The notes: generated by a model not told the origin, from the letters alone. A stretch of DNA of 64,000 nt from Cytobacillus oceanisediminis 2691 (GCF_000294775.2 NZ_CP015506.1:2269501-2333500); one strand, 5' to 3'; positions 33,550 to 42,793 are shown, counted from the first letter of the stretch. Program-made: numbers and translations.

Positions 33550-34227
33550 TTGAGGAAGAAAGTCGTTTTATCATGGAGCGGCGGCAAAGACAGCTGTCTG
33601 GCTCTAGATGTTCTAATAAAACAGGGGTACGAGGTTGCATGCCTTCTGACAACGGTTCCAAAGGAAATTGGCAGAACGTTCGGGCATGGTGAAAAAAAGG
33701 AATTAATCCAGCTTCAGGCTAAAAGCTTGTCCATACCTGCAGAGTTTATTTATTGTACTTTTGAGGATTACTCGGAACGTTTCGTGAGTGATTTAAGAAA
33801 AATAAAAGATACATATGGGATTACAGGCATTGCATATGGGGATCTGTACTTGGATGGTCACCGCGAATGGGGAGAAAAAACAGCTGCCGAAGCAGGATTG
33901 GATGCGGTATATCCTCTATGGATGGAGGAGAAAGATAGTCTTAAGGCATTAAAGGCCTTTGCAGAATCAGGCTATAAAGCCAAAGTCATACGTGTCCGGG
34001 AAGATGTATTGGACAGCTCCTGGCTTGGCAAGGAACTTAATCAAGACTTTGTAAGCAAAATTGAAGATGAGCCTGTCTGTCCAATGGGTGAATCAGGTGA
34101 GTATCATACATTTGTTTATGACGGTCCGCTATTTTATAAAAGCATCCAGCTGGACTCTCCTGTAGTGATTCAGCTTGAAACCACGAAGAAATTGGAATTT
34201 GGTGAGTTTAGGCTCGCTGAAAAATAA
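33550..34227 (+). CDS. Dph6-type PP-loop ATP pyrophosphatase
   Basis: An adenine-nucleotide alpha-hydrolase of 225 residues with the PP-loop SWSGGKDSCLAL at the N-terminus and the diphthine-ammonia-ligase-like block GIAYGDLYLDGHREWGE and ENPVCPMGE-like EDEPVCPMGESGEYHTFVYDGP. Archaeal and eukaryotic relatives amidate diphthine; bacteria lack diphthamide, so the bacterial substrate is unknown. Start TTG 33550 follows GGTGA. Confidence 0.85.
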   Translation: MRKKVVLSWSGGKDSCLALDVLIKQGYEVACLLTTVPKEIGRTFGHGEKKELIQLQAKSLSIPAEFIYCTFEDYSERFVSDLRKIKDTYGITGIAYGDLYLDGHREWGEKTAAEAGLDAVYPLWMEEKDSLKALKAFAESGYKAKVIRVREDVLDSSWLGKELNQDFVSKIEDEPVCPMGESGEYHTFVYDGPLFYKSIQLDSPVVIQLETTKKLEFGEFRLAEK

Positions 34228-34262
34228 AAAAACGTCATTGACGAGAATGTGCAGGTAATGAA

Positions 34263-34637
34263 ATGATCGAAATTAAGACATCAGCAGTAAGCGATGGCGA
34301 ACATAATAGAGGAGTCTTTGCTACTCGTGATATTAAGAAGGGTGAACTGATTCATGAGGCTCCGGTCCTTCCTTATCCAAACAAAGAGCATCAGTATATT
34401 GAAAAAACGGCTCTGGCTGATTATGCATTTGAATACGGAAAAAATCACAGTGCCATTTTATTAGGCTATGGGATGCTTTTTAACCATTCCTACAAGCCAA
34501 ATGCAGTATATGATATTAACTTTGACAATCATACCTTTGACTTTTTCGCTTATAGAGACATTAAAGCAGGTGAAGAAGTATTGATTAATTATAATGGGGA
34601 AGCTGATAATGATGATCCCCTTTGGTTTAATAAATAA
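34263..34637 (+). CDS. SET-domain protein
   Basis: A 124-residue stand-alone SET domain. The SAM-binding start is HNRGVFATRDIKKGELI, the pseudoknot core is GYGMLFNHSYKPNA, and the end is YRDIKAGEEVLINYNGE. SET proteins methylate lysine; the bacterial target is unknown. It lacks the post-SET cysteines. AGGTAATGA precedes the ATG. It follows the PP-loop gene by 35 nt and is probably co-transcribed. Confidence 0.85.
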   Translation: MIEIKTSAVSDGEHNRGVFATRDIKKGELIHEAPVLPYPNKEHQYIEKTALADYAFEYGKNHSAILLGYGMLFNHSYKPNAVYDINFDNHTFDFFAYRDIKAGEEVLINYNGEADNDDPLWFNK

Positions 34638-34654
34638 TTTAATTGGAGTCTAGT

Positions 34655-34692
34655 CCTTTCCAGGCCTGGAGAGCAGTCTCCAGCCCGGAAGG
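34655..34692 (+). promoter_or_regulatory. GC-rich hairpin before the YwaF-like gene
   Basis: CTGGAGA/TCTCCAG around a 4-nt loop, extended by an outer CCTTTCC/GGAAGG stem. It has no T-run and its 3' arm touches the ribosome site GGGAGAG, so it could affect initiation or be an RNA-processing hairpin. Confidence 0.4.
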
Positions 34693-34703
34693 GAGAGAAT
34701 AGT

Positions 34704-35456
34704 TTGTCCGATGTATTTTCTCATGATTATAAAGCTTTCCCTTTTATGTCTTTTTCCGCGCCTCATATTGCCATGATTGTGTTATTTGCAGCAGCATCAG
34801 CGCTTTTATTCATATTCAGAAAAGGGTTATACCGGCTTGATCAAAAATTCAGGCTGTATATGTTTCTGCTGCTTTTTACACTGGAGCTGCTTTACCATTT
34901 CTGGCTTTATCATGGCGGGAAATGGGATCTTTCCTTCACTCTGCCGCTCCAGCTTTGCTCCATAAGCTTAGTCCTTTGCTTGTTATTATTGGCATCAAAA
35001 TCTAAGGCCGTCTTCCAGATTGTCTATTACATAGGCGTCACGGGGGCAATAATGGCCATTCTGACTCCTGAGCTGTTTTTAGGCTTTCCTCATTTTCGCT
35101 ATTTTCAATTTTTTATTACTCATAATCTAATTGTTTGGACTTGCCTTTATTTCGTGTTTGTTCATCAATTCAGGCCAACAGGAAAGGGTCTGTTCCAATC
35201 TTTTATCTTCCTGAATCTCTGTGCAGCTGCGGCATTTTTCGCAAACAAGCTAACAGGAGGAAATTATATGTTCCTTTCCCGTAAGCCTGAGAATACTTCA
35301 TTATTAGATTACTTCGGACCTTACCCTTATTACATAATAACACTGGAGATAGCGGCATTAATGCTGTTTTCATTATTGCTGCTGCCATTCAAAATGATTG
35401 GAAAAATAAAGCTGGAAAGGCGGAATCTGCATGAAACCTGCAAAAATAGGGATTGA
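34704..35456 (+). CDS. YwaF/TIGR02206-family membrane protein
   Basis: A 250-residue protein with seven predicted spans; family marks are LPLQLCSISL, a tryptophan/histidine-rich HFRYFQFFITHNLIVW block and a conserved GGNYMFLSRKPE loop. It belongs to the TIGR02206 integral membrane family, B. subtilis YwaF, of unknown function. Start TTG 34704 follows GGGAGAG. Its 3' end overlaps the start of coaW by 26 bp. Confidence 0.85.
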   Translation: MSDVFSHDYKAFPFMSFSAPHIAMIVLFAAASALLFIFRKGLYRLDQKFRLYMFLLLFTLELLYHFWLYHGGKWDLSFTLPLQLCSISLVLCLLLLASKSKAVFQIVYYIGVTGAIMAILTPELFLGFPHFRYFQFFITHNLIVWTCLYFVFVHQFRPTGKGLFQSFIFLNLCAAAAFFANKLTGGNYMFLSRKPENTSLLDYFGPYPYYIITLEIAALMLFSLLLLPFKMIGKIKLERRNLHETCKNRD

Positions 35457-36234
35457 TGCTGGAGGTTCTCTGCTGAAAATGGCATTTGAAGAACAAGGTC
35501 AAATCCATTACAAAAGCTATCCGATTGATGAGCTGTACAGTTCAATGAATTGGCTGAAAATGACTGCTGCTGATGCGCCAATTGCCTTGACAGGCGGGAA
35601 GGCTGAATACCTTCAAAATGAGTTTTTTCAAAATGCCCGGATTGTTCCTGAATTTGAGTCTTGCGGTATGGGTGCATCCTATTTGATGAAGCAAGATGGA
35701 TTATCCTATGAAAATTTTCTCTTCATAAGTATAGGCACAGGAACCTCGATTTCCCTAAACAACGGCGGGAGTATCTCAAGGGTGACTGGGAGCGGCATTG
35801 GCGGGGGCACGTTGATGGGACTGGGAAGATTGCTGACTGGTGAAGGTGACTTTTCCAAGCTCGTTTCGCTGGCTGCCAGCGGGAAAGCAGAGAATGCAGA
35901 TTTATTGGTCAAAGATATTTATTCACCATTCGATTCACCGTTAGATGGAAGCCTAACTGCGAGCAATTTTGGGAAAATTAAGGATGATCAAGTAAGCAAG
36001 GAAGACAAAGCTGCCAGTTTAACCAGCATGATTGCTGAAACGATAGTACTCTTAAGCACTCAGGCTGCAGATCAGCACCAAATTGAATACATAATTTATA
36101 TAGGAAGCACACTTCGGCATAATGCCCCGTTAAAGCACCTGTTAGAGAAATATACCGCCATGCTTGGCAAGAAACCTGTCTTTATTCAAAATGGGGCGTA
36201 TTGTGGAGCATTAGGTGCGATGCTGTCCTTATAA
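35431..36234 (+). CDS. coaW: type II pantothenate kinase
   Basis: First step of coenzyme A synthesis: phosphorylation of pantothenate. The 267-residue protein is of the ASKHA fold with phosphate-1 loop GIDAGGSLLKMA near the N-terminus, SCGMGASYLM, ISIGTGTSISL, the glycine-rich GSGIGGGTLMGLGRLL and the C-terminal IGSTL/FIQNGAYCGALGAM. This matches the type II enzyme of staphylococci and some bacilli rather than CoaA or CoaX. The start has AAAGGCGG upstream and overlaps the ywaF-like gene. Confidence 0.92.
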   Translation: MKPAKIGIDAGGSLLKMAFEEQGQIHYKSYPIDELYSSMNWLKMTAADAPIALTGGKAEYLQNEFFQNARIVPEFESCGMGASYLMKQDGLSYENFLFISIGTGTSISLNNGGSISRVTGSGIGGGTLMGLGRLLTGEGDFSKLVSLAASGKAENADLLVKDIYSPFDSPLDGSLTASNFGKIKDDQVSKEDKAASLTSMIAETIVLLSTQAADQHQIEYIIYIGSTLRHNAPLKHLLEKYTAMLGKKPVFIQNGAYCGALGAMLSL

Positions 36235-36310
36235 AACCAGATGATTGAAAGATTCTTTTTTTCAGGATACAGTTGAACAAGAATGCAAAAAGAAGCAGGT
36301 GGCAGATTTG

Positions 36311-38188
36311 ATGAAAAGATACTTTACAATCGGTATGGCTGGCCATATCGATCATGGAAAAACTACATTGACTAAAGCATTAACAAACGTGGATACAGAT
36401 AGGCTAAAAGAAGAAAAAGAAAGGCAAATATCCATAGAACTAGGATTTGCCCCTTTACATGAAGATGAGGAAATTCAAATTTCAGTAGTGGATGTACCGG
36501 GTCATGAACGTTTTATCAGGCAAATGATTGCAGGTGTTGCAGGTATTGATTTAGTCATCCTGGCTGTTGCAGCAGATGAAGGTGTTATGCCGCAAACAAG
36601 AGAACATCTGGAAATTCTTGATTTTCTGGGGATCCGAAATGGCATTGTCGCCATAACAAAAATTGATCGTGTGGACGAAGAGTTCACCGGCCTTGTAAAA
36701 GAAGAAATTATTGAGGAACTGAAAGGAACTGTTTTTGAAGATGTTCCATTTATTTTAACAGATAGCTTGTCAGGCAAAGGGATTGAAGAGTTAAAGCAGT
36801 TGATTATTCTTACGCTGAAAGAAAGGGACACACGGGATGCAAAAGGCGCATTCCGCCTTCCAATCGATCAGGTATTTACGGTGAAAGGCCAGGGAACCGT
36901 AGTCAGAGGAACTGTTTATGAAGGAAAAGTCGAAGAAGGACAGCTTCTGAAAATCATGCCAAATGGTATTGAGACCAGGGCACGCCAGCTGCAGGTACAT
37001 CATCAGCCTGCAAAAGCGGCATTTGCAGGGCAAAGGGCAGCCATTAACCTTTCGGGTGTTTCGAAGGAGGATATTGAGCGGGGAGAGGTCCTTGTATCGT
37101 CTGAGCATTTCAGCGTCACGAAAACCATTGATGTGGCAGTAAGAATGGTGGGAGATTTAGAGCATATCGTCAAACAGAGAATGCCGATCAAATGCCATAT
37201 TGGTACAGCTGAGGTCATGGGCAAAATCGTCTTTTTTGACCGTAATGATTTATCCAATTCAGAGGGAGAAATTCTCTGCCAGCTCCGTTTAGAAGAAGAA
37301 GTCGTCGCCAAAAGGGGAGACAGGTTCATTTTAAGACGGCCTAGTCCCCAGGAGACTATCGGCGGGGGCTGGGTTATAGATCCCAACGGGGAAAAATACC
37401 GGTTCGGCCAAAAAACCATTGAAAACTTAAGCCGGAAAAAAGAAGGGACACCGAAAGATCGCATAAAAACGGCGTTGTCAGATGATAAGGTACTTACGGT
37501 TTCAGAGATTACAGCAAAAACCTCACTGGTTGAATTGACGGTTAAAGAAATACTTAAAGGAGAAGATTTCCTGAGCATTAACAGCAAGGAATTCACTTTA
37601 GTAGCCATCAAAGAGGCAGTAGAGGAAGAAATAGCTGACCGCCTGAATGAGTTCCACCTGGAAAATCCAATGAAGCAAGGGGCCAATAAAGCAGAATTGC
37701 TGCAGGCAATGCAGAATAAATATCCTAAAATGCTGGTTGAATTTGTTTTGAATTCAGGGATTGAAAAGAGCGCGTTCCAACGAAAAGGCCAGTTTTTACA
37801 GAATAAAGGTTTTTATCCGCATGTACCGAAAAGCTGGCAAAAACGCACTGACAATCTTCTTGCTGACTTAAAAAAAGATGGCTATAAAGTAAAGCCTTTC
37901 GATGAATATTATGCTTCTGCAGGAATCCCAGAGAATCTCAAAGGCGATTTAAAACGCTATTTAGAAGACCAGGAAATCGTCGTACCGCTAGATGCACAAT
38001 ACTATTGGCATGGTGATCATTTTAGAAAAGCAGTAGAAGAACTGAAAAAGAGTACAGCTGCTGAATTTGAAGTGGGCAATGCAAAGGATGTATTGGGTCT
38101 TTCCAGAAAGTATATGATTCCTTTTCTCGAAAAACTTGATACTTTGGGAATGACACGCAGAGCAGAAAATAAAAGAATATGGATTTAA
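36311..38188 (+). CDS. selB: selenocysteine-specific elongation factor
   Basis: SelB delivers Sec-tRNA(Sec) to UGA codons marked by a SECIS hairpin. The G domain has GHIDHGKTTLTKAL (residues 11-24), DVPGHERFI and TKID; EF-Tu-like domains II/III follow. The C-terminal part (from about 360) consists of winged-helix repeats that bind SECIS RNA. The length of 625 is normal. ATG 36311 has AGGTGG 8 nt upstream; TTG 36245 in frame has none. No selA, selD, selC or selenoprotein gene is seen here, so these must lie elsewhere. It implies that the organism makes at least one selenoprotein. Confidence 0.94.
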   Translation: MKRYFTIGMAGHIDHGKTTLTKALTNVDTDRLKEEKERQISIELGFAPLHEDEEIQISVVDVPGHERFIRQMIAGVAGIDLVILAVAADEGVMPQTREHLEILDFLGIRNGIVAITKIDRVDEEFTGLVKEEIIEELKGTVFEDVPFILTDSLSGKGIEELKQLIILTLKERDTRDAKGAFRLPIDQVFTVKGQGTVVRGTVYEGKVEEGQLLKIMPNGIETRARQLQVHHQPAKAAFAGQRAAINLSGVSKEDIERGEVLVSSEHFSVTKTIDVAVRMVGDLEHIVKQRMPIKCHIGTAEVMGKIVFFDRNDLSNSEGEILCQLRLEEEVVAKRGDRFILRRPSPQETIGGGWVIDPNGEKYRFGQKTIENLSRKKEGTPKDRIKTALSDDKVLTVSEITAKTSLVELTVKEILKGEDFLSINSKEFTLVAIKEAVEEEIADRLNEFHLENPMKQGANKAELLQAMQNKYPKMLVEFVLNSGIEKSAFQRKGQFLQNKGFYPHVPKSWQKRTDNLLADLKKDGYKVKPFDEYYASAGIPENLKGDLKRYLEDQEIVVPLDAQYYWHGDHFRKAVEELKKSTAAEFEVGNAKDVLGLSRKYMIPFLEKLDTLGMTRRAENKRIWI

Positions 38189-38209
38189 AGTAAGGAGTTT
38201 TCTTTAAGT

Positions 38210-38240
38210 AGATCAGCTTTAAAATGCTGATCTATTTTTT
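38210..38240 (+). terminator. terminator of selB
   Basis: The stem AGATCAGC/GCTGATCT is followed by ATTTTTT. Confidence 0.85.
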
Positions 38241-38482
38241 GTTTGGGGAAAAGAAAGTTTAATCAGAATAGTCCGAAATATGACGAAGATTTACCCGGTT
38301 ATCCCTGTTATTGTGGAAATAACTACTAATAAATACAGGACAAAGTTACTACAATTTAACCAGTGTAGGGAATTCCATGAAATTATAGATGATTTTACCT
38401 ATTTGTCCATTATTTTCAGATAGGATTTTACTAGAATTATTACTAATATTAGGTTGTCAAAGAAATTTAAGGAGTGTACAAC

Positions 38483-39469
38483 TTGAAGAAACAACTACTT
38501 ACAATGGCTGCGACAGCTGGTTTTTTGATTACACCGTTCAATGGAGAAGCAAGTGCTCATGAAAATAAATATATAGTTCAGTCTGGCGACACCTTATGGG
38601 GAATCTCCCGCTCTAACAATCTTTCAATTGAAGAGTTAAAGACATGGAATAATATATCAGGATCGATAATATATAAAGGACAAGCTCTGACTCTTCTGGC
38701 ACCGCACAGCCATGACGCTTCAACAGGAGGGTCTTCTGGCGGTACAGTCAGCTACACAGTGAAATCGGGCGATACTTTATGGGGAATTGCAAGAACACAC
38801 GGCCTTTCCGTCAGTACACTAAAGAGTTTAAACGGAATCAGCAGTGACACGATATATCCAGGTCAAAAGCTAAAAGTGAAAGGTTCGGCTAACATTGCTG
38901 CACCTTCTGTTCCTGCAAGCACTGGATCCTATACCATCAAAAAAGGAGACACTCTTTCAGGTATTGCATCTCGCCATAACTTATCGGTTTCACAACTAAA
39001 GGCAATGAACAACCTTTCTTCTGACTTGATTTATGCTGGTCAAACTTTAAAAGTATCTGGTACGGCATCAAGCAAGCCGGCAGAATCACAGGTTGCAGGC
39101 CAAACGACATCAAAGGTGAATGAACTGATTTCTGAGGCTAAGAAATACATCGGTTCACCTTATGAATGGGCAGGAAGCACACCTGCTGGATTTGACTGCA
39201 GCGGCTACCTGAACTATGTATATGGTAAAGTGGGAATCTCTATTCCTCGTACTGTAGCATCCATTTGGAGCGCGACAAAACATGTTGCAGCACCAAGAGT
39301 GGGCGATTTGGTTTTCTTTGAAACATACAAGTCCGGTCCATCACATGCAGGTATCTACCTTGGCAATTACAAGTTCATTCATGCTGGTTCTTCACGCGGT
39401 GTAGAAATCAGCGATATGAATAATTCATATTGGAAGCCTCGTTATTTAGGGGCGAAAACGACTTTTTAA
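38483..39469 (+). CDS. secreted LysM/NlpC-P60 peptidoglycan endopeptidase
   Basis: A cell-wall hydrolase of the LytE/LytF/CwlS type that cuts D,L-endopeptide bonds. The signal peptide covers residues 1-25, followed by three LysM repeats (each with [10 protein letters not shown]- or [12 protein letters not shown] starts and IY.GQ.L.V ends). The C-terminal NlpC/P60 domain has catalytic Cys in [13 protein letters not shown], His in SHAGIYLG and a third residue in FIHAGSS. TTG 38483 is chosen because AAGGAG is 8 nt upstream; the GTG at 38474 overlaps that site. The 240-bp upstream region has no clear WalR box. Confidence 0.93.
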   Translation: MKKQLLTMAATAGFLITPFNGEASAHENKYIVQSGDTLWGISRSNNLSIEELKTWNNISGSIIYKGQALTLLAPHSHDASTGGSSGGTVSYTVKSGDTLWGIARTHGLSVSTLKSLNGISSDTIYPGQKLKVKGSANIAAPSVPASTGSYTIKKGDTLSGIASRHNLSVSQLKAMNNLSSDLIYAGQTLKVSGTASSKPAESQVAGQTTSKVNELISEAKKYIGSPYEWAGSTPAGFDCSGYLNYVYGKVGISIPRTVASIWSATKHVAAPRVGDLVFFETYKSGPSHAGIYLGNYKFIHAGSSRGVEISDMNNSYWKPRYLGAKTTF

Positions 39470-39473
39470 TCAT

Positions 39474-39513
39474 TAAAAAGTACTCAACGCTCTAAGGCGC
39501 TGAGTACTTTTTT
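39474..39513. terminator. bidirectional terminator
   Basis: AAAAGTACTCA/TGAGTACTTTT arms lie between convergent genes, with T-runs on both strands. Confidence 0.85.
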
Positions 39514-39704
39514 TAATCTCTTCGGTCATTAAAAGTTTTTGACAGGGCTTCCTTTGCATCTCCCCATTTTTCCTGTGCCTGTCCTTTGAATTTATCCATA
39601 TTTCCTTCAGCTTCTTTAGATTCATTATTGGTCAGTTTGCCGTATTGCTTTTTAAATTCGCCTTTAAATTGGTCCACATTGCCATTTGTCTGGTCTTTGT
39701 TCAT
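39513..39704 (-). CDS. CsbD-family stress protein
   Basis: A 63-residue hydrophilic protein with the CsbD repeat pattern (VDQFKGEFKKQYGKLTNNE, then MDKFKGQAQEKWGDAK). CsbD proteins accumulate in the general stress response; their molecular role is unknown. AGGAGGAGAT precedes the ATG. A sigma-B promoter lies 35 bp upstream. Confidence 0.92.
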   Translation of the reverse strand: MNKDQTNGNVDQFKGEFKKQYGKLTNNESKEAEGNMDKFKGQAQEKWGDAKEALSKTFNDRRD

Positions 39705-39738
39705 AAGTATCTCCTCCTTGTGTTTGCTTGCTTCTTAT

Positions 39739-39763
39739 TTACCCAAAATGAGCATTCTAAAAC
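39739..39763 (-). promoter_or_regulatory. sigma-B promoter of the CsbD gene
   Basis: On the minus strand GTTTTA (39763-39758), a 13-bp spacer and GGGTAA (39744-39739) match the sigma-B consensus GTTTAA-N13-GGGTAT. Confidence 0.75.
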
Positions 39764-39795
39764 AAACTGAACGGTTAATGGAGAAGGAAAGAAAA

Positions 39796-39828
39796 TAAAC
39801 ACGACCCATTCAAAGGCGTGTTATTCTT
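39796..39828 (-). terminator. terminator of the coiled-coil gene pair
   Basis: The minus-strand stem AACACG/CGTGTT is followed by TATTTTC, just past the stop codon. Confidence 0.6.
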
Positions 39829-40522
39829 GATGATTCATTTTGTTTTCTAATGATAAAATTTTTCCCTCTAATAGTTTTATAGCCCTTTCAAGCTCTACAT
39901 TACGGTCAGTTAAAGGGTTAATAATTTCAGCTTCATCATAAGATTTTTTTGGGAGCTTTGGATTGCTGAAGGCTGTTACTGTGTTCGTTTCTATACTTAC
40001 TAATTGTTCAAGCCTCTTTTTTTCCTTTAATACAATGATCTCACCGCAGGTGTCAGAAGAATCTGATGTTTGGAATAAGTGAAGTGAATTTTCTTTTTCA
40101 GGTAATTGAATCAGTCTTGCATTTTCCCTTTCCAAATTCTCAATTTTACAATGCATTTCCCAAAACGCTAATTCAAGCTCATAAATTCGTCTTTCTAATT
40201 TGTAAATCAGCTCTTTATCTTCTTTAATAAAAAGTTCATCAGTTAAATCTTTATGATAAAGCTCATAAGCTGATCTCTGTAAATTATGCAAATATGACCT
40301 TTGTTTTTTATTTTCTTCAGATTGTAAAGCTAATTTCTTTCTCAAGGTATCATTTTTATTGATCAATTCATTAATTTGCATCATGTTATTTTCGAATTCT
40401 ATTGAGTCATCTCTTTTAAAAGGGGAGCTAAGCATGGACTGACATTTGACTAATTCTGATTTTAGGTTAGTTATTTTCTGCTGTATCTGGCTATCCATAT
40501 TTGGAGTATGATTGCGGAGCAT
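39821..40522 (-). CDS. coiled-coil protein, candidate spore-surface component
   Basis: A 233-residue protein made almost entirely of heptad-repeat helices (about residues 8-150 and 195-230), with no signal peptide or membrane span. It resembles no enzyme. It lies 44 nt behind another coiled-coil gene with a sigma-K-like promoter and is probably co-transcribed. The start MLRNHTP at 40522 has AAGGAG 7 nt upstream; the ATG at 40528 is too close. A structural role in the spore coat or exosporium is inferred from context only. Confidence 0.6.
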   Translation of the reverse strand: MLRNHTPNMDSQIQQKITNLKSELVKCQSMLSSPFKRDDSIEFENNMMQINELINKNDTLRKKLALQSEENKKQRSYLHNLQRSAYELYHKDLTDELFIKEDKELIYKLERRIYELELAFWEMHCKIENLERENARLIQLPEKENSLHLFQTSDSSDTCGEIIVLKEKKRLEQLVSIETNTVTAFSNPKLPKKSYDEAEIINPLTDRNVELERAIKLLEGKILSLENKMNHQE

Positions 40523-40566
40523 GTTCATTCTCCTTTCTGATATTTACTAACTTTTCAGCAACTAAC

Positions 40567-41511
40567 TTATTTTTTAGCATTGGCGCCAAGTTTACAGTTA
40601 GATATAACATCCGAACTAATTGGGGAGTTTGGATATTCCTTGATCTCATCTCTAATTAATAGTAACTGAGCAATTATTTCTTTTTGTACATGCTCCAACA
40701 ACACCTTTTCTTCATACAAATCCCTGTTTAATGCTTGCAGCTGCTCATTTTGCTGTTGAAGCTGAAGGTTTTTATCATCTTTTATTTTTAATTCTTTTAT
40801 ATTCATTTCATTTTTCTTTATTTTATCTTCATATTCACTAATTAAGGCACGGTATTCCAGTATTTCAAGAAGAAGCTTTTCATTTTCCTCTTTTTGTATG
40901 GATAGGTTATATTGCAGGTCGTCTATAATTAGCTGATCCTTTTTTTCGATTGTCTCTAATTGATTTGAGTATTTGTTCAATTCATCTTTCATACTTACAA
41001 CTAAGTCTTTAAAGTCATTATTCTTTGATTGGAGATGTTTATTCTCATTTTTCAATCTGATAAGTTCAGAATCTTTTTCAGAAAGTTGTTTATGCAGGTA
41101 GATTCTATTTTTATGGAACTCTTCAATTTCCTGATGTAAAGAGGTGTTATTTTCCTGCAGGTTTGAAATCTGCTTCTCACTTTTTAGGATCTGTTCATTT
41201 AATGATTCAATCTTAGAGAGGTAATCTGCTTCTATAGAAGAAAGTTCTTTCAGCTTCATTTCATAACGGGCTATTGCAAAACTAAGTTGTTCTTTTATAT
41301 CTAATTCATCCTGCTGGTTTTTTTGGATTTGTTCCTTTAAGTATTGGTTCTCATTTTTCAAAGTTTCCAATTGGCTGTAATGATAATTTTCTTGATAATC
41401 CTTAATTTTATTTTTATATTTTGAGATTTCAGCAGTAAGATAAATCACTTTTTGCTGAAGATTTCTATAGTCTTGTTTCCCATTATCTTTAATGAAAGGT
41501 GCATTCAACAT
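40567..41511 (-). CDS. long coiled-coil protein, candidate spore-surface component
   Basis: A 314-residue protein that is coiled coil from about residue 15 to 290, rich in Glu, Lys, Gln and Leu, with a short Cys-containing tail (SNCKLGANAKK). No signal peptide. AGGAGG lies 8 nt before the ATG. A sigma-K-type promoter (41552-41579) precedes it. The short start MLNAPF resembles the MLRNHTP start of the next gene, so the two may be related. The function is unknown. Confidence 0.65.
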   Translation of the reverse strand: MLNAPFIKDNGKQDYRNLQQKVIYLTAEISKYKNKIKDYQENYHYSQLETLKNENQYLKEQIQKNQQDELDIKEQLSFAIARYEMKLKELSSIEADYLSKIESLNEQILKSEKQISNLQENNTSLHQEIEEFHKNRIYLHKQLSEKDSELIRLKNENKHLQSKNNDFKDLVVSMKDELNKYSNQLETIEKKDQLIIDDLQYNLSIQKEENEKLLLEILEYRALISEYEDKIKKNEMNIKELKIKDDKNLQLQQQNEQLQALNRDLYEEKVLLEHVQKEIIAQLLLIRDEIKEYPNSPISSDVISNCKLGANAKK

Positions 41512-41551
41512 GTATGTGCCCTCCTGACCTTACAATTAGGAGCATATACAC

Positions 41552-41579
41552 TATCCTATGTGCTAATAGGCAGATTGTT
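41552..41579 (-). promoter_or_regulatory. sigma-K-like promoter of the coiled-coil genes
   Basis: On the minus strand AACA (41579-41576), a 15-bp spacer and CATAGGATA (41560-41552) match the consensus mACm-N15-CATANNNTA exactly. Confidence 0.7.
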
Positions 41580-41585
41580 GCAAAA

Positions 41586-41611
41586 TAAAAAGCCTGTTTA
41601 ACACAGGCTTA
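41586..41611 (-). terminator. terminator
   Basis: AAGCCTGTGTTAAACAGGCTT on the minus strand, followed by TTTATTTT. Confidence 0.8.
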
Positions 41612-42793
41612 AAATGAAAGTGAAATGGTGTTGTTGGATGCGTATTGTTGTTTGCCTTCATTAAAGTATACAAATGCATGGATACCGACTGAGGAATTTT
41701 TAGGTTCTCTTATAAGGACCTTTAACCCGTTGAATACTTCAGAGCCTCCAGGGGGAATAGTTAATTCCTGAATGGAAGTAATCCAATATTCCCCTTTGGT
41801 TTTCACCCTATCTCTCCAATCATCATATACATATTTCCAGCCTTTTTCTCCATCACTGCCCTTCATTGCCAGACCTGCAACCAGTTTAGGCGGCAGGATC
41901 TGGCCCTGTAAAGAGATTCCTTGTTCGACGGGGATTTTAATGCATATGACAGGATTCTTTAAATCAAGATCCCCAGTATTTTTCATTATGATTGAACCGT
42001 TCACCATATACTCTTTTTGTTCATCATCCGGTCTTGGAATGAGCATTGTGTAATTTAGGAATACTTCAGCATTGGCTTTCTTTAATCTTTGGTCTTGGCT
42101 GTTGACTGCTGAGCTATTTTTATTCTTTTCGGGTTTCATGGTTTTTTCAGGACCCTTTGTTACAGCTTTCTTTTCTTGTGTATTAGGCAGTGGTGCTTGA
42201 TCTAAAAAGGAGCTTAACCAGGACTTTATAAGTGGCATTGGCACTATAGCCGAATTATTTGCAGCAGGTTTGACGCTGCAGTACCTGATCAAAGCACGAG
42301 ATATGCTTAATATTAGTCGATCATCTTCGTTAAATTGAGATCTGAAGGCTAATTGCTGTTTCCCATCAGCAGCTAAATTTTTCTTTTCATTTAAAACAAA
42401 AGGTATTTTTGCTTTATTAAACTCTATAATGAGAAGATTTTTGAGCCTTTCATCAAGAAGAACATTATGTTCAATGATCAATTGCTGATCAGAATACTGC
42501 TGGTCAATGCTATCCAAATATATAATGATACTTGGCTCTTTCAAAAGATCCAGACCCTCAGCTTTAAGGATATCATTCAATTTTAGAACAGCGTCCTGGC
42601 TTGGCTGGTTCTTTGAACGAGCAGAAATTGAGATAGGGTGCTGTTTTCTTCCGGTTTCAATATTAATCGTTTCTTTGTGTTGATCAATAACTGCTTCAAA
42701 TCCCTGCTGCTCACAAAATAATGCTAGGCTAACTGCTGACTGATAGAGAGCTTTGCCTAAAAGTTCGCCATCAATAAAAACAGAATAGGTCAT
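41609..42793 (-). CDS. protein of unknown function in spore-surface island
   Basis: 394 residues. The N-terminal half (1-195) is alpha/beta-like with a repeated pattern IIIYLDSIDQQYSDQQLIIE; a Lys/Ser/Pro-rich linker (about 205-240) leads to a C-terminal beta-rich domain (about 245-394) with an immunoglobulin-like pattern (NGSIIMKNTGDLDLKNPVICIKIP, LTIPPGGSEVF, SVGIHAFVYF). No signal peptide. The domain layout suggests a structural protein of a spore layer. AAAGGAG precedes the ATG at 9-nt spacing. Divergent from the Cys-rich gene; its own sigma-K match is poor. Confidence 0.6.
   Translation of the reverse strand: MTYSVFIDGELLGKALYQSAVSLALFCEQQGFEAVIDQHKETINIETGRKQHPISISARSKNQPSQDAVLKLNDILKAEGLDLLKEPSIIIYLDSIDQQYSDQQLIIEHNVLLDERLKNLLIIEFNKAKIPFVLNEKKNLAADGKQQLAFRSQFNEDDRLILSISRALIRYCSVKPAANNSAIVPMPLIKSWLSSFLDQAPLPNTQEKKAVTKGPEKTMKPEKNKNSSAVNSQDQRLKKANAEVFLNYTMLIPRPDDEQKEYMVNGSIIMKNTGDLDLKNPVICIKIPVEQGISLQGQILPPKLVAGLAMKGSDGEKGWKYVYDDWRDRVKTKGEYWITSIQELTIPPGGSEVFNGLKVLIREPKNSSVGIHAFVYFNEGKQQYASNNTISLSF

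Noticed and set aside
38241..38482. WalR binding sites upstream of the LysM/NlpC hydrolase
   Set aside because: Only partial half-sites were seen; no pair with correct spacing.
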